Origin: Chthoniobacterales bacterium
GTDB taxonomy: Bacteria; Verrucomicrobiota; Verrucomicrobiia; Chthoniobacterales; UBA10450
Length of the DNA stretch: 32,136 nt
Reading direction: 5' to 3'
NCBI GenBank assembly: GCA_013694595.1
Contig: JACDCC010000055.1
Coordinates: forward strand, 1-32,136
Below, one piece after another: positions 1 to 8,178 of this stretch (position 1 is the first letter of the stretch; every line of letters starts with the position of its first letter). A program made the position numbers and the translations under genes. The notes under the pieces were generated by a model, which saw only the letters and a list, made by a program, of their open reading frames with translations, ran no database searches and was not told the DNA's origin.

Positions 1-161
1 GTGTCAGCCCGGAGGCGAAGATTTTCGTGCGCGGAGATCGCGAAGCGCTCCACGGGAACGTGACGCGACTGCTCGATCACATCCGATCGACCGGGTTCAC
101 GAAGATTGCGTTCGAAATCAAAAGCCAAGCCGCAGCCGGCGTGCCGGCGCCCGGCCAATAG
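1..161 (+). CDS. exbD: ExbD/TolR-family protein, C-terminal fragment
   Basis: This is the last 52 codons of a gene that begins before the window; it reads in frame from base 3 to the TAG at 159-161. The fragment has the form of the ExbD periplasmic domain end: a strand, then a helix containing LHGNVTRLLDHIRSTGF, then a strand, then a short Ala/Pro/Gly tail. The complete ExbD at 867-1319 has the same ending (LHGDVITLLDRVRSAGI, then a tail rich in Ala, Pro and Ser), so the two are paralogues on either side of tonB. ExbD is the single-pass inner-membrane partner of the ExbB proton channel. The membrane segment and its key Asp lie outside the window. The next start codon follows after 9 bases, so it is very likely co-transcribed with tonB. 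Confidence 0.85.
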   Translation, partial: VSPEAKIFVRGDREALHGNVTRLLDHIRSTGFTKIAFEIKSQAAAGVPAPGQ

Positions 162-170
162 CCAAATCGT

Positions 171-848
171 ATGACAGATCCTGCCGAGTCCGAGCGGCGC
201 CCAATGACGGGTCCCTTGCTCTACAAAGGCGCACCGAAATGGCAGGTGTTCCTCGCCTTTGGTGCTGCTTTGGCGATTCACGGCATAGCCGTCGGCATCG
301 CTGCATTGAAACCCGTGGAACCGCCCGCGGAGGTTCAGATGGATCTCGAGCAGATTGCCGAGGTGACCTTCGAACCCGCTTCCCCTGAACCCACACCTCC
401 ACCGGAAGAGGTTGAAGAGCCGGAGCCGATCGATGCGCCACCGGAGCCGATCGATCCGCCGGAGTTCACGGAAGAGAAGCCAACTCCGCCGCCAAAGCCG
501 CGGACGGACAAGCCAAAGCCACCATCTGCGCCGATCGCGCGCCCTCAGGCTGTGGGGCCGGCCGCACCGTCTGGGCCTGCACCGAGCGGAAAGGCCGCGA
601 TGGTTTTCAAGCCAAACATTCAGTATCCCTATGAGGCAAAGCGTGCCCGGGCGACCGGCAGCGGGGTTGTTGTCGTCAGCGTGAACGCGAGCGGCGGCGT
701 CACCAGCGCCACCATGGGGAAGAGCACTGGCCATGCGGTTCTCGATAACGCCGCGACTTCGGCTTTCCGCAGCGCAAGGTTCAAACCGGGGACAGTTCCT
801 CAGGTGAGAATACCGATCACCTTTACGCTCACTGGGGCGCAGTTCTAA
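171..848 (+). CDS. tonB: TonB-family energy transducer
   Basis: The 225-residue protein has the three-part TonB layout. Residues about 24-46 form one N-terminal membrane anchor, with His37 inside it at a place comparable to the functional His of E. coli TonB. Residues 50-135 form a Pro/Glu/Lys-rich periplasmic spacer. Residues about 148-225 form a TonB C-terminal domain (YPYEAKRARATGSG, then a strand, then FRSARFKPG). TonB carries energy from an ExbB-ExbD proton channel to outer-membrane receptors. The gene lies between two exbD genes, with gaps of 9 and 18 bases. The ATG at 171 has no clear Shine-Dalgarno; an ATG at 207 would also keep the membrane segment. No receptor gene is nearby, so the substrate cannot be named. 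Confidence 0.88.
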   Translation: MTDPAESERRPMTGPLLYKGAPKWQVFLAFGAALAIHGIAVGIAALKPVEPPAEVQMDLEQIAEVTFEPASPEPTPPPEEVEEPEPIDAPPEPIDPPEFTEEKPTPPPKPRTDKPKPPSAPIARPQAVGPAAPSGPAPSGKAAMVFKPNIQYPYEAKRARATGSGVVVVSVNASGGVTSATMGKSTGHAVLDNAATSAFRSARFKPGTVPQVRIPITFTLTGAQF

Positions 849-866
849 TCGCACACGATCACGCTT

Positions 867-1319
867 ATGAGAATGCGTTCCCCTATCGCTAAGAAGCACG
901 CGCGAATTGAAATCGTGCCGCTGATCGACATCATGTTCTTCCTGCTCGCCAGCTTCATGATGGTGAGCCTCAGCCAGACCCACATGAAAGGAATTCGTGT
1001 GAATCTGCCGAGTCCCGGCACGCCGCCACAACAGCTCGACCCGACAAAGAAGGACTATGTGTCGATCCGCGTGACGGAAGGCAACCTGATCTACTTCGAT
1101 AACGCGGCGGTGAGTGATGAGCAGATCCTGCCGCAGCTCTATGAGCTCCACCGCGGGAATCCGCAGATCAAGGTCTCCATTAGTGCGGAGCAGAATGCGT
1201 TGCACGGCGACGTGATCACGCTCCTGGATCGTGTCCGATCGGCGGGCATCGAGAAGATCGGCTACCAGATTAAGACCGCGGCCCCGAGCGGTTCTGAAGG
1301 CGCCGTTCCGGCTCCGTGA
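867..1319 (+). CDS. exbD: ExbD/TolR biopolymer transport protein
   Basis: The protein has 150 residues, close to the usual ExbD length. A short basic cytoplasmic segment leads into a single membrane helix, VPLIDIMFFLLASFMMV (residues 17-33). Asp21 in this helix matches the proton-carrying Asp of ExbD/TolR. The rest is the periplasmic domain, ending in a Pro/Ala/Ser tail. It would form the proton channel with an ExbB, which presumably lies before the window since none follows. It starts 18 bases after tonB and is convergent with rdgB, with 19 bases between the stop codons. An ATG two codons downstream (873) is an alternative start. This is the second exbD in the cluster; two ExbD copies flanking one TonB recur in several bacterial phyla, and the paralogues may form mixed dimers. 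Confidence 0.92.
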   Translation: MRMRSPIAKKHARIEIVPLIDIMFFLLASFMMVSLSQTHMKGIRVNLPSPGTPPQQLDPTKKDYVSIRVTEGNLIYFDNAAVSDEQILPQLYELHRGNPQIKVSISAEQNALHGDVITLLDRVRSAGIEKIGYQIKTAAPSGSEGAVPAP

Positions 1320-1338
1320 TCTCGAGGCTCAGCGCAGG

Positions 1339-1941
1339 TTAAAGCGGCTCGGCAAGCTCCCGAAGATATTCTCGCAGCTGCGCAATGGCCTTCGCACGAT
1401 GGCTGAGGCAGTTCTTCACGTCGGGTCCGAGCTCTGCGAAGGTGCGGGTGTAGCCTTGAGGTACGAAGACGGGATCATAGCCAAAGCCGCTCACGCCGGC
1501 GGGCGCGTGGCTGATGTGGCCCTCTGACGTGGCAGTGAAGCTGGCGAGGACTTCGCCTCCGCGAGCGACGGCCAGCGCGCAGCAAAACCGCGCCATGCGC
1601 TCGGGCTTGGTTCTTTCCACCACGGCCAAGTCTCGCAGCAGCTTGTTCACGTTCTCCACATCGGGCGCACCGCTGCCGGCGTAGCGGGCGGAGTACACGC
1701 CCGGCGCTCCATTGAGCGCATCCACCTCAAGCCCGGAGTCATCCGCGACCACGACGCCAGGAACGATCGCAGCGGCGGCGAGAGCTTTGAGGATCGCATT
1801 CTCCTCGAAGGTGCTCCCGGTTTCCTCCACCGGGACCGCTTCAGGGATGGTCCTCAAATCACGAACGACGAACTCCGGCCCGAGGATCTGCGCGAATTCG
1901 GCTGTCTTGTGTGCGTTCCGTGTGGCGACGAAGAGATCCAC
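1339..1941 (-). CDS. rdgB: XTP/dITP diphosphatase (RdgB/HAM1 family)
   Basis: This 200-residue protein removes the non-canonical purine nucleotides dITP, XTP and ITP by cutting them to the monophosphate and pyrophosphate, so they are not built into DNA or RNA. Family motifs occur in order: ATRNAHKTAEF near the N-terminus (substrate-phosphate Lys), ADDSGLEVDALNGAPGVYSARY (written here as the conserved ADDSG catalytic Asp pair followed by the GVYSARYAG strand), GFGYDPVF, and SHRAKA near the C-terminus. Length and motif spacing are normal. The start is GTG (1941-1939), just ahead of the conserved first strand. It diverges from leuS across about 91 bases, which should hold both promoters, and ends 19 bases from the convergent exbD stop. 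Confidence 0.95.
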   Translation of the reverse strand: MDLFVATRNAHKTAEFAQILGPEFVVRDLRTIPEAVPVEETGSTFEENAILKALAAAAIVPGVVVADDSGLEVDALNGAPGVYSARYAGSGAPDVENVNKLLRDLAVVERTKPERMARFCCALAVARGGEVLASFTATSEGHISHAPAGVSGFGYDPVFVPQGYTRTFAELGPDVKNCLSHRAKAIAQLREYLRELAEPL

Positions 1942-2032
1942 GACGACACAAACTACACGATTGCTTGCGTGAATTCCCGGCGGGTTGCGCGAGAATCGCG
2001 GGTCCGCCAGTGATCCATTCTACTCCTTTCCG

Positions 2033-4639
2033 ATGAGCGAACGCCGCAAACCTTATCCATTCGACCAGATCGAGCTGAGGTGGCAGAGCGTCTGGGACGA
2101 ACGTCGCTCCTTCCGCGCGCCGAACCCAGGCGAGCAGAGCTTCGAGCCGGCGAAGCCCAAGTTCTACATCCTCGACATGTTCCCATATCCGAGCGGCGCG
2201 GGGCTGCACGTCGGGCATCCGGAAGGTTACACCGCCACGGATATCGTGGCGCGCTACAAACGAATGCGCGGCTTCAACGTGCTGCACCCGATGGGTTGGG
2301 ATGCATTTGGATTGCCGGCGGAGCAATACGCGATCCGCACCGGACAGCACCCGGCGATCACCACCCGCGAGAACGTCGCCAAGTTCAAAACACAGCTAAA
2401 GCGAATCGGCTTCTCCTACGACTGGGAGCGCGAAATCGCGACCACGGACCCGCGCTATTTCCGCTGGACGCAATGGATTTTCCTCCAGATCTACAATTCC
2501 TGGTTCAACCCGGAGACGCAAAAGGCGGAGCCGATCTCCACCTACGGCGGCACTGATGCGGACTCGGTGCGGCTCGCGTATGTCGCGGAAGTGCCGGTGA
2601 ACTGGTGCCCGGAGCTCGGCACCGTCCTGGCAAACGAGGAGGTGATCGACGGCAAGAGCGAAGTCGGCGGTTTTCCGGTGGTGCGGCGGCCGATGCGCCA
2701 GTGGATGCTGCGCATCACCAAGTACGCGCAGCGCCTGATCGACGAGCTCGACGGCTTGGACTGGCCGGAGGGGATCAAGCTTCTGCAGCGCAACTGGATC
2801 GGGCAGAGCGAAGGAGCGATCGTTCGCTTCGTGGCTGCCGCCGGAGCGGGAGCGGCAGAGCTAGCGTCCGGCGACAGCAGCATCGAGGTGTTTACCACGC
2901 GGCCCGACACGCTTTACGGAGCGACCTACATGGTGCTCGCGCCGGAGCATCCGCTCGTGGATCGGCTCACGGCGGATGATCAGCGAAGCGCGGTGGCGGC
3001 GTACCGCCAGCAGGTGGCTTCGAAGTCAGACCTTGAGCGGACCGATCTCGCGAAAGAGAAAACCGGCGTCGACACCGGAGCATTCGCGATCAATCCCGCA
3101 AACGGCGAACGAATCCCGATCTGGATCGCCGACTACGTGCTGATGGGCTACGGCACCGGCGCGATCATGGCCGTGCCGGCGCATGACGAGCGCGACTTCA
3201 AATTCGCCCAGCGCTTCAATTTGCCGATCCGCGAAGTCGTCTCCGCGGAAGCGCGTTCTGCCGAAGGAGGAGAGCCACCGTGCAGCATGCCGCCGCTGGT
3301 GTGCTTTGCGGGCGCAGGTTTCGCAGTCAATTCGCCGCGCATCGACGGCCTGCCCACCGCAGCCGCGACACGGCGGATGGCGGAATGGCTCGAAGAGAGC
3401 GGCCACGGAAAGCGGACCGTGCAGTACAAGCTGCGCGACTGGCTCTTCTCCCGCCAACGCTATTGGGGCGAGCCGTTCCCGATCGTCTGGCGGAATGGCC
3501 GCCACGCGCCGATCCCGGCAGCCGAACTGCCGCTGGAACCGCCGCCGCTCGATGACTTCAAGCCGACTGGGACGGGCGAGCCGCCGCTGGCGAAGGCGCA
3601 GGACTGGATTCGCTACTCCGAAGGCGCGACGCGCGAAACCAACACCATGCCGCAATGGGCGGGCTCTTGTTGGTACTACCTCCGCTTCTGCGATCCCGGA
3701 AACGACGCGCGCTTCGTCGGTGAGGAAGCGGAGCGGTATTGGATGGGCGGCGAGAAGCCGGGCGGGGTGGATCTCTACGTCGGCGGCACGGAGCACGCGG
3801 TGTTGCACCTGCTCTACGCGCGGTTCTGGCACAAGGTGTTGTTCGATCTCGCGCATCTCTCCAAGCCGGAGCCGTTCCAGCGGCTGGTGAATCAGGGGAT
3901 GATCCTCGGGGAAGACGGCCGCAAGATGTCCAAGCGCTGGGGAAACGTGATCGACCCGCTGGATGTCATCGCGGATTACGGCGCCGACGCGTTTCGCTGC
4001 TACGAGATGTTTATGGGGCCGCTCGAGCAGATGAAACCCTGGAATATGAAGGGCGTCGAAGGCGTCTCGCGTTTCCTCGCCCGTGTCTGGCGGCTGATCA
4101 TGGAGGAAGACCAGGCGGGCGAATGGGTTCTCTCCGATGCGGCGCAGGAGGTCCAGCCCGAGAAAGCGGCGCTGAAGGTTCTGCACGCGACGATCAAGAA
4201 GGTCACGGAAGACATCGAGACGCTGTCGTTTAACACCGCCATCGCGCAGATGATGGTGCTCGTTAATGCGCTCACAAACGCGCCGGCGAAACCGGTCTCC
4301 GCGTTACGAACATTGCTCGTGATCCTCAATCCCTTCGCGCCGCACATCACCTCCGAACTCTGGGATATTCTGCAGCATAGATTTGGCGGGACGGGAGACG
4401 TCACCGCCCAGCCGTGGCCCGCCTACGACGAGCGGCTGCTGGTAGAGGACGAAATAGAGATCCCCATCCAGGTGAACGGAAAAATGCGCGACAAAATCGT
4501 GGTCGCGCTTGAGGCGACGGACGCGGAACTGGAGGCAGCGGCGTTGGCCAGCCTGAAGGTGCAGGAATTCATTGCGGGCAAGACGGTCCGCAAGGTGGTG
4601 GTGATCCCTAAAAAGCTTGTGAACGTCGTCGCCAACTGA
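2033..4639 (+). CDS. leuS: Leucyl-tRNA synthetase
   Basis: This 868-residue class I synthetase charges tRNA-Leu with leucine in the cytoplasm. The signatures are visible: a HIGH-type motif His59-Val-Gly-His62 inside [13 protein letters not shown], the KMSKS-type motif KMSKR at about 631-635, and the CP1 editing domain with TTRPDT at about 288-293 and the HDERDF segment near 384-389, whose Asp binds misactivated amino acids. The C-terminus has [13 protein letters not shown], typical of bacterial LeuRS. The ATG at 2033 is preferred because [17 protein letters not shown] resembles family N-termini; the frame stays open upstream to 1985, but that stretch is not family-like. No strong Shine-Dalgarno is visible. 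The next gene, mscL, starts 15 bases after the stop and may be co-transcribed. Confidence 0.98.
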   Translation: MSERRKPYPFDQIELRWQSVWDERRSFRAPNPGEQSFEPAKPKFYILDMFPYPSGAGLHVGHPEGYTATDIVARYKRMRGFNVLHPMGWDAFGLPAEQYAIRTGQHPAITTRENVAKFKTQLKRIGFSYDWEREIATTDPRYFRWTQWIFLQIYNSWFNPETQKAEPISTYGGTDADSVRLAYVAEVPVNWCPELGTVLANEEVIDGKSEVGGFPVVRRPMRQWMLRITKYAQRLIDELDGLDWPEGIKLLQRNWIGQSEGAIVRFVAAAGAGAAELASGDSSIEVFTTRPDTLYGATYMVLAPEHPLVDRLTADDQRSAVAAYRQQVASKSDLERTDLAKEKTGVDTGAFAINPANGERIPIWIADYVLMGYGTGAIMAVPAHDERDFKFAQRFNLPIREVVSAEARSAEGGEPPCSMPPLVCFAGAGFAVNSPRIDGLPTAAATRRMAEWLEESGHGKRTVQYKLRDWLFSRQRYWGEPFPIVWRNGRHAPIPAAELPLEPPPLDDFKPTGTGEPPLAKAQDWIRYSEGATRETNTMPQWAGSCWYYLRFCDPGNDARFVGEEAERYWMGGEKPGGVDLYVGGTEHAVLHLLYARFWHKVLFDLAHLSKPEPFQRLVNQGMILGEDGRKMSKRWGNVIDPLDVIADYGADAFRCYEMFMGPLEQMKPWNMKGVEGVSRFLARVWRLIMEEDQAGEWVLSDAAQEVQPEKAALKVLHATIKKVTEDIETLSFNTAIAQMMVLVNALTNAPAKPVSALRTLLVILNPFAPHITSELWDILQHRFGGTGDVTAQPWPAYDERLLVEDEIEIPIQVNGKMRDKIVVALEATDAELEAAALASLKVQEFIAGKTVRKVVVIPKKLVNVVAN

Positions 4640-4654
4640 CCAACCTCTCCGCGT

Positions 4655-5122
4655 ATGTCGATGTTGAAGGAGTTCAAGGAATTCGCGGTGAAGGGCAACG
4701 CGGTCGACATGGCCGTGGGCATCATCATTGGTGCTGCCTTTGGAGGGATCGTCACCTCGCTCGTGAAAGACCTCATCATGCCGCCAATCGGCGTGTTGAC
4801 CGGCGGCCTCGATTTTTCGAACCAGTTTCTGATCCTGAAGAACACGCCGGGTGGCGGCGCGTTTGCGACCGCGGCGGAAGCGGCCAAGGCCGGGGCTGTT
4901 ACCTGGAACTACGGCAACTTCCTGACGTTGCTGGTGAATTTTCTGATTGTTGCGTTCGCGGTCTTCCTGCTCGTTCGCGCGATTAACAGGCTGAAGCGAC
5001 CACAGCCCGGAGCTGAGGCGCCAGTCTCTAAAGATTGTCCATATTGCTTGATGACCATCTCGATCAAGGCAACCCGCTGTCCGCATTGCACCTCGGAGAT
5101 CGGCGGAACGCCCGGCAGTTAA
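4655..5122 (+). CDS. mscL: Large-conductance mechanosensitive channel MscL with C-terminal zinc-ribbon-like module
   Basis: The 155-residue protein is an osmotic safety valve of the inner membrane that opens under membrane tension. The N-terminal amphipathic helix [13 protein letters not shown] leads into TM1 (about residues 17-46, with [14 protein letters not shown]), a periplasmic loop, and TM2 (about 88-110, [19 protein letters not shown]). The cytoplasmic end departs from the short E. coli form: two CxxC pairs, CPYC and CPHC, separated by about 11 residues, form a likely rubredoxin-like zinc ribbon. Similar tails occur in other MscL proteins. It follows leuS by 15 bases. Its TAA stop lies in TTAA, whose other strand supplies the stop of the convergent phosphoesterase gene. 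Confidence 0.95.
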   Translation: MSMLKEFKEFAVKGNAVDMAVGIIIGAAFGGIVTSLVKDLIMPPIGVLTGGLDFSNQFLILKNTPGGGAFATAAEAAKAGAVTWNYGNFLTLLVNFLIVAFAVFLLVRAINRLKRPQPGAEAPVSKDCPYCLMTISIKATRCPHCTSEIGGTPGS

Positions 5123-5820
5123 CGGGCGGCGTGTTCCGGCTGCGGTAGCCGCAGGATGCGCTGTGGAGTGCAGAGCCACATTTGGCTTTGCGGGTCCGCT
5201 CGCCAGGCCGCACCCGCTGCCCACGGGGAGAACGCCGGCAAAATCCAGCAGCTACCCTGCTGCACAAAAGCCGGCAGCCTCAGGCGCAACCCTGCGCCGT
5301 CTCGGACCACCCCCGCCGGATGGAAGTGGCCGATGATTTGCGTGCGGCCGTCCGTCTCCACGACGCAGTGGCCGTGATGAAAATAGAACCCGTCTGACTC
5401 CCACTTCTCTCGCAGGGGGATCGTTGCGGCGAGCTGCCGATCATGATTTCCGGCGAGGACAATCGGCTCGGTAAAGGCAGCGAGTCGCATAATCAGTTGC
5501 GCGGCTTCGGAAGCTGCCGCCTTGTCGTGGACGAGGTCGCCGACGATCAGAAGCCGGCGCGGCTTGTAATCTTTGATCAGCCGGTTGAGCCGCTCCTCGA
5601 TGGAATCCATGCCCCACATCGGCATCAGGCGTCCGGCCACCCGCTGGCTGAGTTCGTATCCGAAATGGAGGTCAGCCACCGCGAGCCAGCGCTGCTTTTC
5701 ATGGAAGAGCGCGAGCCTTCCGTCGATGACAACATCCTTCGCGACAACGGCTTGGCTGGCGGTGTGCGGAGGCATGCAGAGCGAGGAGCTGCAGAATTTA
5801 TCGCTTGCCAGCTGCGCCAT
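5119..5820 (-). CDS. pdeM: PdeM-like metallophosphoesterase (ligase-associated type)
   Basis: This is a calcineurin-like phosphoesterase of about 233 residues. The two-metal site is intact: ADLHFGYE (Asp50, His52), GDLVHD (Asp95), GNHD (125-128), HHGH (148-151) and GHFHP (164-168). The short size and GHFHPAG ending match the family called ligase-associated DNA damage response endonuclease PdeM. No DNA ligase, helicase or exonuclease partner is nearby, so the repair role is inferred from family only. The start is uncertain: ATG 5820 leaves only 26 bases to the divergent lipoprotein gene, whereas ATG 5775 gives a 218-residue protein, removes a poorly conserved leader and leaves more promoter room. 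The stop overlaps the mscL stop in a shared TTAA. Confidence 0.82.
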   Translation of the reverse strand: MAQLASDKFCSSSLCMPPHTASQAVVAKDVVIDGRLALFHEKQRWLAVADLHFGYELSQRVAGRLMPMWGMDSIEERLNRLIKDYKPRRLLIVGDLVHDKAAASEAAQLIMRLAAFTEPIVLAGNHDRQLAATIPLREKWESDGFYFHHGHCVVETDGRTQIIGHFHPAGVVRDGAGLRLRLPAFVQQGSCWILPAFSPWAAGAAWRADPQSQMWLCTPQRILRLPQPEHAAR

Positions 5821-5846
5821 CAATCGGTAATAGCCCCGCTTTATAA

Positions 5847-6383
5847 ATGGCTACGATATTTAGATTTACGATAATCGCCGCCGCTGCATGTCTCCTGACT
5901 AGCTGCGCCGCCACCTCGATGCAGACGGCACAGACCGGCGCCGCTGCGAAGGGCGGGCGAATCCAGAAGGTAAGGACGACCGCTTACACGCACACCGAAG
6001 GAAGTGGCCCGCGGAATGCCATCGGCAAACGTCTTTCCGGCGGAGTTGTAAAGAGCGCCGCTTCGGACTGGTCGCGGTTCCCACTCGGGACCCGCTTTCG
6101 GCTGGTCGGGACGAAGGACGAATATGTCATCGATGATTACGGTGGCGCTCTGATCGGCACCGGCACGATCGACCTCTATAAAACATCCCGCGCGGCGATG
6201 AACCGATGGGGCGTCCGCCATGTCGAGATTCAGATCACGCATTGGGGTTCCGAGGCCGAGAGCTTGAAAGTGCTGCGTCCCCGCCAACGCGCCCGGATCG
6301 TGCGCCGGATGATCGCCGGTCTCGAAGGGAAGACTCAGCCGCGGACCGCGTCCGCCCGCGCCGTTCCGCCCCGGTCGCTCTAG
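5847..6383 (+). CDS. 3D-domain lipoprotein
   Basis: The 178-residue precursor starts with a lipoprotein signal: a hydrophobic run followed by the lipobox Leu17-Thr-Ser-Cys20. The mature part has the 3D (three-Asp) double-psi beta-barrel fold found in MltA- and YuiC-like cell-wall proteins. The sequence runs from VRTTAYTHTEG (about 43-53) through a Gly-Thr-Arg-Phe strand to YVIDDYGGALIGTGTIDLY (about 113-131) and then WGVRHVEIQI. This suggests cell-wall binding or glycan cleavage at the periplasmic face, but no reaction can be assigned. The ATG at 5847 is needed to keep the signal peptide. It sits directly behind an AT-rich TTTATAA, so the promoter is probably inside the divergent phosphoesterase 5' end. 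Confidence 0.8.
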   Translation: MATIFRFTIIAAAACLLTSCAATSMQTAQTGAAAKGGRIQKVRTTAYTHTEGSGPRNAIGKRLSGGVVKSAASDWSRFPLGTRFRLVGTKDEYVIDDYGGALIGTGTIDLYKTSRAAMNRWGVRHVEIQITHWGSEAESLKVLRPRQRARIVRRMIAGLEGKTQPRTASARAVPPRSL

Positions 6384-6442
6384 CTGAGCGGGATAGCAGG
6401 GGTTTCTTTTGACGGGGGGAACGTGCCGTCTCACCTTCTCCG

Positions 6443-7414
6443 GTGAAGATTCTGGTCGTAGGCGGTGCGGGTTACATCGGCAGCATTTGCGCGGAATTGC
6501 TGCTCGACGAAGGGCACAGCGTTGCCGTCTTCGACAACCTGACAGAAGGCCACCGCCGTGCGATCGACGCGCGTGCAGAGCTGTTCGAAGGGGACCTGAG
6601 TGAGCGCAGCGCGATTGACGCGGCGCTGAAGAGCTTCACGCCCGAGGCTGTCATGCATTTCGCCGCCAGTGCGCTCGTCGGTGAGTCGATGCAGAACCCG
6701 TCGAAGTACTTTCGTAACAACGTCGCAAATGGACTGAACCTCCTCGACGCGATGATCGCTGCCGATGTGAAGCGTCTCGTCTTTTCATCGACGTGCGCGA
6801 CCTTCGGCCCGCCCGATCGGATTCCTCTGGACGAAACTCAGCCGCAGCGCCCGATCAATCCTTACGGGGAATCGAAGCTCGCGTTCGAGCGGATTCTGCG
6901 CTGGTACGACGAGATCCATGGCCTGCGTTTTGTCGCGTTGCGCTATTTCAATGCGGCCGGCGCTTCGGAAAAGTTTGGCGAAGATCACCGCATTGAGACG
7001 CACCTTATCCCGAACGTCTTGAAAGTGGCGCTCGGGCAGAAGTCGCACGTCGAAATCTACGGCACCGACTACGACACACCGGATGGCACCTGCATCCGCG
7101 ACTACATCCACATCCTCGACCTGTCGCAGGCGCACATCCTCGCGCTCGATGCGCCGAAGAGTGACTTCTACAACATCGGCACCGGCGGCGGAACCAGCGT
7201 GCGTGAGGTGATCGACACCTGCCGCGCAATCACAGGCTGTGAACTTCCCGTGGTCGAGAAGCCGCGGCGCGCCGGCGATCCCCCACGGCTCATCGCCGCC
7301 TCGGAGAAGATAAAGCGAGAACTCGGATGGCAGCCACGTTTTCAGCGCATCGATGCGATCATCGAGAGCGCCTGGAAGTGGCACCAGCAGTTCCCGAACG
7401 GCTACGGCGACTGA
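6443..7414 (+). CDS. galE: UDP-glucose 4-epimerase
   Basis: The 323-residue extended short-chain dehydrogenase interconverts UDP-glucose and UDP-galactose, using tightly bound NAD, for surface sugars or galactose use. The NAD motif GGAGYIG is at 7-13. The catalytic set is the SST pair at 115-117 and Tyr141-xxx-Lys145 (YGESK). RYFNAAGA and the C-terminal RRAGDPP segment, which contacts the UDP-sugar, are typical of GalE. The length is near the usual 325-340. It starts with GTG (6443) without a clear Shine-Dalgarno; the next codons, MKILVVGGAGYIG, match the family N-terminus. It is followed by a palindromic element and a strong terminator. The C-terminal ending GYGD is polar and unremarkable. 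Confidence 0.93.
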   Translation: MKILVVGGAGYIGSICAELLLDEGHSVAVFDNLTEGHRRAIDARAELFEGDLSERSAIDAALKSFTPEAVMHFAASALVGESMQNPSKYFRNNVANGLNLLDAMIAADVKRLVFSSTCATFGPPDRIPLDETQPQRPINPYGESKLAFERILRWYDEIHGLRFVALRYFNAAGASEKFGEDHRIETHLIPNVLKVALGQKSHVEIYGTDYDTPDGTCIRDYIHILDLSQAHILALDAPKSDFYNIGTGGGTSVREVIDTCRAITGCELPVVEKPRRAGDPPRLIAASEKIKRELGWQPRFQRIDAIIESAWKWHQQFPNGYGD

Positions 7415-7415
7415 T

Positions 7416-7482
7416 CCTGTAGCGCATGCCTCTGACTTGCGTTTTCTCCGCCCACCGGCAAGCGAGACGCTTGCGCTACAGG
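7416..7482. repeat. Imperfect palindromic intergenic element
   Basis: The outer arms CCTGTAGCGCA (7416-7426) and TGCGCTACAGG (7472-7482) are perfect 11-base inverted repeats. The pairing continues with mismatches towards the centre (CTTGCG on the left, CAAGCG and CGCTTGCG on the right). It fills the space between the galE stop and the terminator. Size, high GC and position directly after a gene fit a REP- or BIME-like dispersed repeat. It differs in sequence from the repeats at 9420, 16862 and 20746. Confidence 0.65.
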
Positions 7483-7490
7483 AAAAAAAA

Positions 7491-7518
7491 CGCCCGCGGA
7501 AAACACGTTCCGCGGGCG
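7491..7518. terminator. Bidirectional intrinsic terminator
   Basis: An 11-bp perfect GC-rich stem (CGCCCGCGGAA, 7491-7501, pairing with TTCCGCGGGCG, 7508-7518) closes a six-base loop. Eight A residues precede it (7483-7490), giving a U-tract for minus-strand transcripts, and CTTTGTTGATTTT follows, giving a U-rich tract for plus-strand transcripts. It lies between the convergent galE and the threonine-rich protein gene and can serve both. Confidence 0.88.
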
Positions 7519-7550
7519 CTTTGTTGATTTTCTTGGCTACCTGCGACCGA

Positions 7551-8030
7551 CTACTTGGTGGTGGTCGTCGTCGTGGTGGTCTCCTTGATCTCCGTAAGCG
7601 GCTTCTGCACCGTGATCCTCGAGATCACCATGCGGTCGCCTTCTTTGACGTAGGAATAACGCACCGGCAGGTCAGACCGAAGCAGTGACATATCGACGGT
7701 CGCACCGGCTTGATCGACTACGGTCACGTCGTCGCTGTAGTAGTACCGGACCGGGTCCGCGCTGGATTCAGTGCGAACGGTCATGTATTTGGTGCCTGGC
7801 GTGAACGTCGTGATCGTTCCCGTGCCGTCGAGGGCGCTCGTGCTGGTGGTGGTCGACGCGCTGACGCCCGTCGTTCCGCCAGTTGTGGTAGTAGCGCTCA
7901 CGCCGGTGGTCCCAGTCGTGCCGCCCGTGGTGGTGGTTTCTTTCGTCGTTGTTTGAGCGAAAGCGGTGCTCAGCGCAAGGGCGCTCACTGCTCCCACTGC
8001 CAACATTTTGGTGAATCTGTTCTGTTTCAT
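7551..8030 (-). CDS. Threonine-rich secreted protein of unknown function
   Basis: This 159-residue precursor has a clear signal peptide (residues 1-25, basic start, hydrophobic core, cleavage after AFA). The next 40 or so residues are low-complexity Thr/Gly/Ser with two near-identical units around GVSATTTTGGTTGVSAS. Residues about 68-145 look like a compact beta domain (GTKYMTVRT, PVRYYYSDDVTVVD, LPVRYSYVKEGDRMVISRI), and the C-terminus is a run of eight Thr and a Lys. I recognise no enzyme motif; a periplasmic or surface role is inferred. The ATG at 8030 has a good Shine-Dalgarno (AAGGA, six bases upstream). It stands alone, with a terminator downstream and the divergent hisS upstream. Confidence 0.8.
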   Translation of the reverse strand: MKQNRFTKMLAVGAVSALALSTAFAQTTTKETTTTGGTTGTTGVSATTTTGGTTGVSASTTTSTSALDGTGTITTFTPGTKYMTVRTESSADPVRYYYSDDVTVVDQAGATVDMSLLRSDLPVRYSYVKEGDRMVISRITVQKPLTEIKETTTTTTTTK

Positions 8031-8035
8031 GTTTG

Positions 8036-8040
8036 TCCTT
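8036..8040 (-). promoter_or_regulatory. Ribosome binding site of the Thr-rich protein gene
   Basis: On the minus strand the sequence AAAGGACAAAC immediately precedes the ATG. AAGGA is separated from the start by about five bases. It is one of the few clear Shine-Dalgarno sites in this window and fixes the start. Confidence 0.7.
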
Positions 8041-8164
8041 TAGTTTGGTTGAACGGATGCTCTCCGCCGTGCTTTATCTGACTCACCGGCAGCGCGATTT
8101 ATTCAACCGACACCCTCTTTTCGTGTGCTGGCTCATCGGCGGCTGCATGGCGGCCGTTGCTCGT

Positions 8165-8169
8165 GAGGA
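8165..8169 (+). promoter_or_regulatory. Ribosome binding site of hisS
   Basis: GAGGA lies nine bases before the ATG at 8179. An in-frame TTG directly before that ATG is a poorer choice, so this site decides the hisS start. Confidence 0.65.
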
Positions 8170-8178
8170 AACGATTTG

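Noticed and set aside
391-490. Short direct repeats in the tonB spacer (CCGGAGCCGATCGAT units)
   Set aside because: They encode Pro/Glu repeats expected in a TonB periplasmic spacer, not a mobile or regulatory repeat.
3026-4186. Long open frame on the minus strand inside leuS (386 codons)
   Set aside because: It is antisense to the conserved LeuRS core; its composition (Arg/His/Glu-rich) and lack of motifs are typical of shadow frames in GC-rich DNA.
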